The notes under the pieces were generated by a model, which was not told where the DNA came from, did not search any database, and saw only the letters and a list, made by a program, of their open reading frames with translations. Shown piece by piece: positions 10,925-20,735 of a stretch of DNA of 64,000 bases (position 1 is its first letter; every line of letters starts with the position of its first letter). The DNA comes from Monarcha castaneiventris obscurior (Eukaryota > Chordata > Aves > Passeriformes > Monarchidae). The stretch lies in NCBI GenBank assembly GCA_026261815.1, contig JAMPIT010000180.1:124001-188000 (forward strand). The letters are read 5' to 3'. A program made the position numbers and the translations under genes.

Positions 10925-11096
10925 AGCTGCTGGAGAGAGTCCAGAGGAGGCCCCGGAGCTGCTCCAGGGCTGGAGCCCCTCTGCTCTGGAGCCAGGCTGG
11001 GAGAGCTGGGAATGTTCCCCTGGAGAAGGGAAGGCTCCAGGGAGAGCTGCGAGCCCCTGGCAGGGCCCAAAGGGGCTCCAGGAGAGCTGGAGAGGG
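10925..11096 (+). mobile_element. CR1 LINE, inverted 5' part of the same copy
   Basis: Landmarks G and F appear here on the plus strand, from GAGCTGCTGG to GAGAGGGACTGGGGACAG. In other copies this interval sits immediately upstream of E. The outer end here (GACTGGGGACA) is therefore contiguous, in the element, with the start of the neighbouring minus-strand piece. That order is what a 5' inversion by twin priming produces. Confidence 0.85.
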
Positions 11097-11101
11097 ACTG
11101 G

Positions 11102-11265
11102 GGACAGCCCTGCCCAGGCCAGCACTGCCCTGTGTCCCCAGGTGCCACATCCACAGGGATTTAATTCCCCCAGGGATGGAGACTCCACCACTTCCTTTGC
11201 AGGACTGGGAAGGAAATGCAGGTCTGGATGTGTTCCCATTCCTGCTGTTCCAACACCTTCCACAG
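11102..11265 (-). mobile_element. CR1 LINE fragment (type 2)
   Basis: GTGCCACATCCACAGGGATT, CAGGGATGGAGACTCCACCA and CTGTTCCAACACCTTCCACA match the type 2 body on the minus strand. The tail is absent. It abuts the strand-switched type 1 copy, which may have inserted into it. Confidence 0.7.
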
Positions 11266-12229
11266 ACACGTCCTGGGTACCTCTGGGCATCTCAGGGAGA
11301 AAAACTCAGGAATTAGGGGGAAAAACCATTTAGAAAGGAAATGGATGGCTGGGAGCATCTTGTTGGTGATGATCCTGCTGGGCTGGAGGAATTTTCCATG
11401 GCATTCCAGGTCTGTGCTGCAGCAGGAGCAGAGGGCAGGGAGCCTGCCCGTGCCTCAGGCAGATTTGGGAAGAGTTTAAGAAGCACTTGTAGGGAAAAAA
11501 CTAAAGCAGGATGCTGGGAAAAGGAAGAGGGAAAGCTGAGGACCGGGGCTGGCTCGGGGTGCTGTGCGTGGTGCTGGGGTTGCTGAGGCCAGCGAAGGTT
11601 CGGGGTAGAAGCTTCTCCTGTGTGTAAGGAAGGAGCAGCAGGAGGTGCCTGGAGGTGTTGGTGCTTCCAACTTCTCCCTGGATCCAGGAGCCGAGGGAGC
11701 TGTTCTTCCCTGTGCAGGTGAAACTCCATCTCCAGCTGCTTTCCCACTGATTCCCACCCTCCCTGTGCCAGCTTTCCCCTTTGTCTGCCCACTAAGAAAC
11801 AAACAGAGCTTTCCTCTCGGAGCATCTTCTGCTCCAGGGTTTGTTTTTTTTTTTTTTCCCCATGTTTTCAGCTTCCCAGAGCAGTGCTGAAGCTGTTGGG
11901 AAGCCGTTCCCCCTTGGCACCGGGTGTCAGAGCTTCCCGGCGGGGATGGAAACGCTTCCCAGGCACAGCAGCGCTGAGTGTTTGGGGTTTCCTGGGATTG
12001 TCGCCATTCCCAGCGCCTTGTCCTCGGGATGCTGCTGGGAACTGAGCTCTGGATGTCTCAATCGTGGCCTTTTCCTTCTGGAGAACCTCTCCAAAGGCTG
12101 TGGAAATCTCTGGGTAAAGTGGAGGAAGGACAGTTCTGGAGAAGAGCAGTTTCTACCCCTGAGCTGCTCTGGGGATGTCAGAGCTGGGCTGTGGGAACAC
12201 CCAGGGATGTGGCACAGGACCTGGAACCT
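11266..12229. other. Unique sequence with a T14 run
   Basis: A 14-base T run lies at 11844-11857. Otherwise no repeat or exon was recognised. The 205-codon plus-strand frame starting at 11841 runs into the next CR1 copy and is not a gene. Confidence 0.5.
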
Positions 12230-12462
12230 TAGGTGGGATCTTGGGAAGGAATTGCTGGCTGGGAGGGTGGGGAGGGGCTGGGCTGGAATTGCCAGAGCAG
12301 CTGTGGCTGCCCCTGGATCCCTGGCAGTGCCCAAGGCCAGGCTGGACATTGGGGCTTGGATTCACCTGGGACAGTGGGAGGTGTCCCTGCCATGGATGGA
12401 GTGGCACTGGATGATCCTGCAGATCCCTTCCCACACAACCCATTCCATGATTCCATGATATT
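12230..12462 (+). mobile_element. CR1 LINE, 3' fragment (type 1)
   Basis: Starts just upstream of landmark D and runs through C and B to a tail with two 8-bp-like units (CCATTCCATGATTCCATGAT). It is 5'-truncated between E and D. Confidence 0.92.
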
Positions 12463-13404
12463 TCTTGCTCTGATAATTTGTCCCACCTGTTGATTTGCCC
12501 ACTGGACCCACACCCCCTTCTCCCTTGGCCGATGTATCCATGAAGGTTCACATCTCCTGGGTTCTTCCTCTTTCCAGTCCCCTTTTTCCCCCTATTTCCA
12601 ACATAATCCAGGTTAGTTTTTTCCTCCCCCTTTTTCCCGCTGTTCCTCTTTGCAGCCTCTATTGTTCCTTTCTGTCCACGTTCCATTAAATCTTGGAAAA
12701 TCCATCTCTGCCTCGTCATCCTCGCTAGGAATGGGTGACGGGGAGGTGACAGCATGGCAAAAAGCTGGATGGATTTTCCACCTCTGTGGTTTGGTTCGTT
12801 GGGTTCTGACTGCAGAAACCTGCCCTGATCCTGGGTGTGTTCCTCTCCTGGGTGGTTCCTCTCTGGGTGTTCATGGCTGGCTCCAGGGGAGAAGGTGCCC
12901 AGGCCACCCCTCTGCACACCCAGGGCTGGCTGAATTCATCATTGCCGTGTCCTCGTCCCTCCCCTTCCGCCGTGCAGAGCAGGAAAACAACAAAAAAATC
13001 ATTTCGGAGTTTAGGCCCAGCCTAGCCTGGGGTCACGAGGGCTCTCCTCGTCCTGCAGGCCGGGCAGTCCCGTGGTGTCCCCTCCCTGCCCATCCCGGGC
13101 TCTCCATGGCTCCAGAGGTGCCACAGGAATGCTGAGGACGGGCTGTGGGGCGGTGTGAGGGTGTTGGGGTTGGCAGAGGCACCCACGGCCCCACAGGTGG
13201 CTCAGGGCTGCTCCTGGGGTGTGTTCCTGCACAAAACCCCTGATCCCACAGTGCCTCGTGGTCCCGAGGGCAGATCCCGGTCTCCAGGTGCTCCGGGGGA
13301 ACAATGAGGCCTCTGCCTTTGATCTGTGTGTGAGAGGTTGGGTGTCTGGGACACGGGGCCGTGTTTGGTGTTTAAGGTTAACATCTGCGAGCACCTTGCT
13401 GAGA
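12463..13404. other. Unique sequence, pyrimidine-rich at left
   Basis: The stretch 12480-12720 is rich in CCC, CTT and TTT runs on the plus strand. No tandem unit, exon or RNA gene was recognised through 13404. Confidence 0.45.
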
Positions 13405-13625
13405 GGAGTCCTGGAATCCTGGAATTCTGGAATGGTTTGGGTTGGAAGGGGCCTTCTGGACCAGCCCATTCCATGTTCAGCGACACCTTCCACTATCCCA
13501 GGGTGCTCCAGCCTGGCCTTGGACACTCCCAGGGATCCAGGGACAGCCACAGCTCCTCTGGGAAATCCATTCCAGGGCCTCACCTGACTCCGAGTGAAGA
13601 ATTCCCTCAGTGTCCTCCTCCTGCT
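13405..13625 (-). mobile_element. CR1 LINE, 3' fragment (type 1)
   Basis: Tail units (AATCCTGGAATTCTGGAATG) at the left edge are followed by B and C. The remaining interval to about 13625 matches the CR1 body with a different D region (CAGGGCCTCACCTGACTCCG). Confidence 0.88.
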
Positions 13626-14524
13626 CCACTGCTCCCCATCAGCCTCTCCCGGGGCCTTCCCAGAAATCCCTTGGCAGAGGAAAAGCCGGAGATGCTCTTT
13701 GTGACTTGAAGTGTTTTCCTCTGGACTGGCTGGCAAGTGACACAAGTGGAACGTGGAGCTATTAATGAGCAGATTTGCAGGGAAAGGGAATTCGTGTCCT
13801 GTGGATCAAAGGAATTTGCTGGGTATTAATTCCATTTATTTACAAGTTCAGCTGCTTTGTAAACGCCTCCTGGTCGGGCTGTTCCTGTTAACAGCAACTG
13901 GGGCTGTTTTTAATAACCTTTCATTTGGAACAAAGCTGGCAGAAACGCTCTCTGCTTTCCTTCAGGCTTGGTGGCATTGCCTCCAAGCTCCCCTGGCCTC
14001 AGAGGCTGCGTTTTAACCCCTTGGTAGCAGCGGGATCCGCTCCAGACACGGAATATCTGGAAGCACTTGGCACAGCCTGTGGGGAATCTGGTTTAGTTCT
14101 CGGAGCCCAGTATTTGACATGCAATTAAAGGGCTGGGAGCTTTGCTAACTCTTATAAATTTCTTTTGCAAGTGTGGCTGTTAGAGGCCGCTTTTATCAGC
14201 CACCTGTGCCCGCTCGGCTGCTTTAAAGAGGGGCATTGGCCCCGTAAATGGGGGATTTTCAAATGTCCCGTTCCGGGGGTTATTGAGGTGTCTTTACGGC
14301 GTGGGGCTGTTGGTGCAGCTGCAGCCTGGAGAGTTTGTGTTTGCAGCTACTGCAGGTCTCGTTTGGGAAGGGAGCTCGTGTGGGGGCTGCAGATGCACAC
14401 GTGGAGAGATCCGCTGTGGGGTATTCCCAGCGGAGAATTGGCTGGAAAAAATTGGACAGGGAAAGAAGCTGTTCCCTGAGCTTCAGAAGCTGGACACAAA
14501 CCTGGAGGGTTGGAGCAACCTTAA
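13626..14524. other. Low-repeat AT-rich block, candidate regulatory DNA
   Basis: From about 13740 to 14300 the sequence is repeat-free and AT-richer, with GAGCTATTAATGAGC, TATTAATTCCATTTATTTAC, GACATGCAATTAAAGGGC and a TTATCAGCCACCTG pair (GATA-like plus E-box-like). No exon is evident. Conserved regulatory function is inferred from composition only. Confidence 0.35.
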
Positions 14525-14975
14525 CCCTCCAGAGGCCCTGGAGCTGCTCCAGGATTCTGGAGCCCCTCTACTCTGGAGCCAGGCTGGGAGAGCTGGGAAT
14601 GTTCCCCTGGAGAAGGGAAGGCTCCAGGGAGAGCTGCGAGCCCCTGGCAGGGCCTAAAGGGGCTCCAGGAGAGCTGGAGAGGGACTGGGGACAAGGGCTG
14701 GAGGGACAGGACACAGGGAATGGCTTCCCACTGGGAAAGGGGAGCTTGGGCTGGGATCTTGGGAAGGAATTGCTGGCTGGGAGGGTGGGGAGGGGCTGGG
14801 CTGGAATTCCCAGAGCTGCTGTGGCTGCCCCTGGGTCTCTGGGAATGTCCAAGGCCAGGCTGGACACTGGGGCTTGGAGCAGCCTGGGACAGTGGGAGGT
14901 GTCCCTGCCATGGCAGGGGTGGGATGGGATGGGATTGAAGGTCCCTTCCCACCCATCCCATTCTGGATCCTATAA
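14525..14975 (+). mobile_element. CR1 LINE, 3' fragment (type 1)
   Basis: Starts a little upstream of F (GGAGCTGCTCCAGGATTCTG) and continues through F, E, D, C and B to a diverged tail near 14950-14975. At about 450 bp it is one of the longer copies. Plus- and minus-strand open frames of up to 244 codons here are repeat frames. Confidence 0.92.
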
Positions 14976-15394
14976 AACCCAATGTCCCCGATGCTGCTCA
15001 GCCCTGTTTGTCGCACTGGAAGTGCAGCTGGGAGGACCCTCAGAGAACACGAGAACATTTGGTTTGTGAGGCACAGCCAGGGGACCCCTCTAAGTTCGAC
15101 CTCCTGCTCAAGGTCAGATTTTTAGGTCAGGCTTTTCTCGGGGTTCTATCTTTGAACCTTCCATGGCTGAGGCTGCAGAGTCTCTGGGGGTTGTTTCCTT
15201 ATCTTCGGTAAGACCCAGTCGTGTTTTGTTCCTGCATCTTCCTGGTGACCTTCTGTGGGGATTGAAGGTTCTTCCAGGAGCCTTCTCCTGCGGGGTGCTC
15301 CAGCCCCTGACCTCGTCACTGGGCAGTGCCAGCCTTGTCCCACAGGATCCCAGCTGGCTGCACGATTCCATGGGGTCCTTGGGGTGTGGTGATT
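14976..15394. other. Unique sequence, nothing seen
   Basis: No repeat or exon was recognised between two CR1 copies. A donor-like CGGTAAGACC occurs near 15208 without a convincing matching acceptor. Confidence 0.4.
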
Positions 15395-15605
15395 TCATAG
15401 AGCCATGGAATGCTTTGGGTAGGAAGGGACCTTCAAGCCCATTCAGTGCCACCCCTGCCATGGCAGGGACACCTCCCACTGTCCCAGGCTGCTCCAAGCC
15501 TCAGTGTCCAACCTGGCCTTGGACACTTCCAGGGATCCAGGGGCAGCCACAGCTGCTCTGGGAATTCCAGCCCAGCTCTTCCCCACCCTCCCAGGAAGGA
15601 GTGAA
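15395..15605 (-). mobile_element. CR1 LINE, 3' fragment (type 1)
   Basis: Tail (GAGCCATGGAATGCTTTGGG), B, C and a partial D interval are present on the minus strand. It is 5'-truncated near CCCACCCTCCCAGGAAGG. Confidence 0.92.
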
Positions 15606-17500
15606 GGACTCGTGCTGGGAAGTTCTGGGATCACTCTGGTGAAGGTGCTGGAAGTCTCCCCTGTCCATGCCCTGAGCTTTGTGTGCAGGGCCTCAGATGG
15701 GGAGAGCCTTCCATGAGATCATTGTCCTGGAATGCGGATTTATCCCATCCAGGGAGACTTGGATCAGCTCTTCCACGAGCAGGGGCAATAATATTCCGTC
15801 CCCCAGGGAGGGATGATGGGATTTATGGAGGGTGCACATGGCCCAGCTCTGGCTCTGGCTCTTCCCTGTTTTATGGAAACCTCTGAAATCTGGGAGTGCT
15901 CCCAGGTGTCCCAAGGCACTGGGGCTCAGTCCTGCAGTTCCTGTGGGATTGTGGCCAAGGGCTGGACACCACTGCAGGCAGTCTCTGTCTGTATTCCATG
16001 AATCCCATCTTCCTCATCTCCTGTTGCTCTCCAGGGATTTTGTCTGCAAAGCTCTGCCCACCTTGGAGTCTTTAAGGTTTAATTTTATGCAGTGCTTTTG
16101 TTTTATACAGAAATAAGGACAGGATGAGTTTGCTGTTGGCTGACTGAATTATTTCCCTCATTTTATCACTTCCTTGGCTTATGCAGCCTTAATATCCATA
16201 ATATCCACACTGGGACTCCCCCGTTGGTTCCACATATCCCAAAGAGCTTTTTTGGAGATGTTTTCCCCTCAGAACTCCAGATTTTGGGTGCCGCGTCCTC
16301 TCCCCGTTCCCACCCCGGTACCAAACCCCGCTCCGTGTGATGTGGTTTTTAAATCCCAATAATTTCCTCTGAGTCAGAGCCTTCACGTCCCGAACGGGCA
16401 CGAGGCTGAGGAAAAGGAGCTTTTGTGCCTCATCATCAGCCCTGGGAGCAGTTGCTGCTGATAAAATGTTGACAGACCCCCTTGCTCGCCGCTCCCCGTG
16501 GTGCCACTGCAGGGAAATGTCACCAGGCCGAGCCCGGCTGGGACAGCTTGTGTACAGCTGAGCTTTATCACAAACAAACAAGGCTTTGGAAGCCTTCAGT
16601 GATTCCTGTTTTCCCCCCTCCTTTCCCCCCCCCCCCCCAAGCATTTATTTGCTTTTCTCCCTTTTAAGCCGAATTTACGGCTTCCCGACCCCGCCGATTC
16701 CTGATTGACTTAAAAAATCCTCATGAAAAAAGGCCCCTGTGTGGATGAAGCTGCTGAAATGCCTCCAAGGCGTTGTTTGTAGGTCCATGTTCCTCTCTGC
16801 TGAGGGAAAGTGAGGCCTTTAATGCCTTCCACATTTCCCAAATCGCCCGGGTTGGGATTCGGAGCGCTGTGGCATTTGGAGATGCTTTGTGCTGCTTTTC
16901 GGGATTCTGAGGGAAATGCTGGCAGCCAGGGCCGGGATTCTGCTCCTCAAGGTGGGGGTGATGTGTCTGGAAGGCTCGGGTGGAAGCTGGAGAGCTTCCA
17001 GAAGGTGCTGTTTGATGAATTTCGCTCCGGTGGGGATGGGGTTGAGAAGGGCCAAGCTTTGCGGGCTGGGGAAGCTCCAAGAGCAGGGAAACCTCGGAAA
17101 CACCCCCTGGTCCCACCTCACCTTACAAAGCTCCGTGTGGGGCCCTGGAGCTCCTGCTCTGTCCCACCATCCCCACGGGCAAGCAGGGGAGGAGTTCTGG
17201 GTTTGCTTTTGGCACTCAGGTGCCAATTTTTGGGCTCTCAGACTCAGGTTTTGTGTGGTTCACGTTTGAGGACCTTCCCTAAGAAACATTTTTGGATCCC
17301 TGCTTGGCTCCGTGAGTCCCTTCCCTACATAAATTCCATCATTCAGGGGCCCCATGGTCATCATGAGCAAATAACTCTGATCCTAGGTGCACTTAGAGTG
17401 CGAAAAACACAATTTCACCCACAATTTCACCATTTCTCTTGGGATTTAGCTGCAGGGAAGGGGCTGTGGGGAAGTTGGGCTGCTGGGACTTTGGGAAGGA
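15606..17500. other. Unique sequence with C14 run and AT-rich patches
   Basis: A 14-base C run lies at 16625-16638. AT-richer repeat-free patches at about 16070-16200 and 16370-16720 look like the other candidate regulatory blocks. The 263-codon plus-strand frame at 16810-17601 contains no recognisable domain and ends in the 20-bp tandem repeat. Confidence 0.4.
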
Positions 17501-17580
17501 CTTGGGAAAAGCAGTTTGGGGTTGGGAAAAGCAGTTTGGGGTTGGGAAAAGCAGCTTGGGGCTGGGAAAAGCAGCTTGGG
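17501..17580. repeat. 20-bp tandem repeat, 4 copies
   Basis: Four exact-length units of the form CTTGGGAAAAGCAGTTTGGG, each 20 bp. Units differ only at a few positions (CTT/GTT/GCT start, TTT/CTT near the end). Confidence 0.95.
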
Positions 17581-18168
17581 GTTGCCATTGCGCGTTATTA
17601 ATTTGGTGTGTGCACGCTCTGGGGTTTGAAGGGCAGGCTCCCAATTCCAGCATTTTGGCTCTGGCTTTCCCGGAGTTGTCCCAGGGTTTGACAGGCTGAT
17701 CCAAGGCTTTAGCTCTTGGAAACCACTTCAGTGGGGCCTGGGAGCCACGGAGATTATCGGAGCAGGGGCCCAAGGAACGCTCAAACCGGAGCAATCAACC
17801 CCTGATGTCCCGTCCCACTGGAGATCCAGGACTGAAGGCTTCCCTTCACCTCAGAAAAACCCAGTTTTTAAATCATTCCTCCTTTTAAGTTACGGGTGGA
17901 GCGAAGGGGGCTGGGATTGGGAAGCCTGGAGGCCTCGGGCTGGAGGCAAACTTGGGCTTTGTGTCGGAGCCAGGGTTTATCTGGTGAACTTCTCTGGGTT
18001 TTGCACCATCCCGTGGCCATTCCTGAGGTGGTTCCTCCTTCCCTCCTGACGTCTGGGAGACTCCAACTCCTCTTCCTGTCGTTTTTCCAGTCTCATCATC
18101 CAGGAGTTTTGCTCTTCCCTTGGGTCTTGTCACTTTGGATATTGCAAAATGAGGGAGCAGCCATGGTT
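17581..18168. other. Unique sequence, nothing seen
   Basis: No repeat or exon was recognised between the 20-bp array and the GGAAA tract. Confidence 0.4.
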
Positions 18169-18340
18169 GGAGGGAAAAGGGGAAGGGGAAGGGAAGGGAA
18201 AGGAAAGGAAAGGAAAGGAAAGGAAAGGAAAGGAAAGGAAAGGAAAGGAAAGGAAAGGAAAGGAAAGGAAAGGAAAGGAAAGGAAAGGAAAGGAAAGGAA
18301 AGGAAAGGAAAAGGAAAAGGAAAAGGAAAAGGAAAAGGAA
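18169..18340. repeat. (AAAGG)n purine tract, pentamer then hexamer
   Basis: The plus strand is pure purine for about 170 bp. Irregular GGAAGGGGAAGG leads into roughly 22 AAAGG pentamers (18199-18309), then AAAAGG hexamers to 18340. The shift from pentamer to hexamer is abrupt. KERKG- and LSFPF-type open frames on the two strands derive from it. Confidence 0.95.
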
Positions 18341-18589
18341 CTGGTGTTGTTGGTGCTGCAATCACACAACATCTCAGACAGGTGGGGAGAAGGGGAGGGC
18401 AGGCCCTGCTGGCTGCTCAGCACTTCCAGGGAATGAGCAAGGGAAGCAGGAAAGCCAGGAGTGTGTCCTGGGGAATCCTCTGAGTGCAGGACATGGACGT
18501 TGCAGTCACGGGGCCGTTGTGCCTCCTGTGTGGCTGTCGGATGGAGTTTGGCCACATTTGGGTTCCTGGGAGGCTGAGTTCCAAGGGGT
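18341..18589. other. Unique sequence, nothing seen
   Basis: No repeat or exon was recognised. Confidence 0.4.
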
Positions 18590-18816
18590 TCGTGGGGAGG
18601 GGTTGGATGTGAGGAGGAATTGCTTCTCTGGAAGAGTGGTCAGGCACTGGATCAGCTCCTCAGGGCAGCACTGGAGGCACCAGCCCTGGAAGTGTTCGGG
18701 AACGAGGGGATGTGGCACTTTGGGATAGGGGTCAGTGGGGATGGAAGTATTGGGACAAAACTTGGGCTTGGTGATCTCAGAGGGTTTTCCCAAGCTTTCT
18801 GATTCCTGGGAAGCCC
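18590..18816 (+). mobile_element. CR1 LINE, 3' fragment (type 2)
   Basis: The segment GGAGGAATTGCTTCTCTGG...GGTCAGGCACTGGATCAGCT...CCCTGGAAGTGTTCGGGAAC...GATGTGGCACTTTGGGATAG follows the type 2 order and ends in a diverged pre-tail (GATCTCAGAGGGTTTTCCCA) and GATTCCTGG. Divergence suggests an older copy. Confidence 0.82.
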
Positions 18817-20089
18817 AGGGGAGCCTTTGGAATGGTGCAGCTGAAGGAAATAATGGAGTAAGTTTGTTCTTAGCTGCTGGAGAACCTCTGGGCTCACTGG
18901 GCCTGCACCTGGGGCTCGTCCTGCCTGGACACCCAAATCCATAAACCACGAGCCTCCAATCCTTCAGAAACTCCCTCAGCAGCTCCCGTGGTCACCGAAT
19001 TCCTCGTTCATTTGCTTCCCATCCCCATTAATTGCGTTAGAGCCTGGTGCTCCATGGCTGAGGTGGGAGGTGTCCCCTCCCTTCCAGGTTCCCCTCGCCT
19101 TTCCCATCCCGTGGCTCTCCCTGTGATTCCCTGGAGCTGTAACTCATCCTTTCCAGCATTTCTTGGGAAGAGCAGAGCCCGACCACTTTCTCATTTAGAT
19201 GAAAAAAAGCTTTATGGGGTTGTTTTTATACAAAAAGTCTCCAGTTGGGGTTGGTAATCAGTGAGGGGCAGCCTTTTGTAGTGCCTGGCTAAATCTGTTC
19301 CAGCGCCACGAGCAGACGGGTGTTTACATTAGTGTGCTAATTCCTTATATTTGGGGAGCTCAGATCCATGGAAAAACAAAGTAATGAAAGGGTTTTCTTA
19401 TTCTTTTTTTCCCCCCGCCCCGCTCTTTCTCTCTCTCCATAAATTAGAAACATTCACTTTTAGGGGGGGAAAAAAAATTGCGAAGTTAAAGGCAAAATTA
19501 TGGCATTTATTATCTTGAATTTCCATGACTGGTTAATTTTGCCTGTGTGTGGGTGGCTAAATAATCCTTCTGTTTCCGAAATCTTCCCGAGGAATTCTTT
19601 GTTAGTGCAGCGAGACAGACGCCCACTGTGGAGAGTTGAAATGGTCAAATCCCAAATCCCAAATCCCAAATCCCATCCCGGTGCCGGGCGGGCGCCGGGG
19701 ATGGCGGATCTGCAGCTTGGACTGAAGGGATTCCTCATTTCCAGAGGGTTAATCCCTGCTGGGGCTCCTCAGCTGCTCACACTTGGGAATTCCAAGGGAG
19801 GAAGGGGCAGGGATGGAATTTCTGTGGGATTGGGGCTTCTGCTCACAGAGAGTCGTGGTGGATGTGGAGCATCTTCCCTGCGGGTTTGGTGAGGAAACAC
19901 CTGTGGGAATGCAGAGGAGCCTCCTGCCAATCTCTGGAAAGGGATTTGGGATAATTTCTGGGTGTCTGCACCCCAAACTGCTCCCATTTCCCACCTTCAT
20001 CCCTCTCCTGGTGCTTTGTTGTAGCTTTTTATTCTGGAGACTTTCAGAGCCCTCAGGAAGTGCTTTGCTCTTTGCCCATCTGTGGTTGT
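18817..20089. other. Unique sequence, AT-rich block 19180-19660
   Basis: About 19180-19660 is AT-rich and repeat-free (GTGCTAATTCCTTATATTTG, GGCATTTATTATCTTGAATT) and resembles candidate regulatory DNA. The short (AAATCCC)n array lies at its right edge. No exon was recognised. Confidence 0.35.
19646..19674. repeat. (AAATCCC)4 heptamer repeat
   Basis: Four heptamer units in a row (CAAATCCCAAATCCC...). It is next to a CpG-containing GGTGCCGGGCGGGCGCCGGG stretch at 19680-19699. Confidence 0.92.
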
Positions 20090-20735
20090 GGGATCCTGGA
20101 ATGGTTTGGGATGGAGGGGACCTTAAATCCCACCCAGTGCCACCCCATCCATGGCAGGTACACCTCCCACTGTCCCAGGCAGCTCCAAGCCCCAGTGTCC
20201 AGCCTGGCCTTGGACATTCCCAGAGACCCAGGGGCAGCCACAGCTGCTCTGGCAATTCCAGCCCAGCCCCTCCCCACCCTCCCAGGCAGCAATTCCTTCC
20301 CAAGATCCCAGCCCAAGCTCCCCTTTCCCAGTGGGAAGCCATTCCCTGGCTCCTGTCCCTCCAGGCCTTGTCCCCAGTCCCTCTCCAGCTCTCCTGGAGC
20401 CCCTTTGGGCCCTGCCAGGGGCTCGCAGCTCTCCCTGGAGCCTTCCCTTCTCCAGGGGAACATTCCCAGCTCTCCCAGCCTGGCTCCAGAGCAGAGGGGC
20501 TCCAGCCCTGGAGCAGCTCCGGGGCCTCCTCTGGGCTCTCTCCAGCAGCTCCACGTCCTGCTGCTGTTGGCCCCAGGGCTGGGGCAGCTCTGCAGGTGGG
20601 GTCTCACCTGAGGGGGCCCAGGGACAGAATTCCCACCTTTCCTGCTGCCCACGCTGGGATCAGCCCAGGGCACAGGGGGGTTCTGGGCTGTGTAATTCCA
20701 GCCTCATCCACAACATCCCAAATCCTTCTCCCAAG
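20090..20735 (-). mobile_element. CR1 LINE, 3' fragment, about 645 bp (type 1)
   Basis: On the minus strand the order is H, G, F, E, D, C, B, A, with a tail at the left edge (GGGATCCTGGAATGGTTTGG). It stops about 100 bp upstream of H, at AAATCCTTCTCCCA, earlier than the other three long copies, which reach landmark I. Long frames on both strands (up to 329 codons) are repeat frames. Confidence 0.95.

Noticed and set aside
10087..11316. 409-codon plus-strand open frame
   Set aside because: It crosses minus- and plus-strand CR1 pieces and unique sequence. The peptide is translated repeat with no domain.
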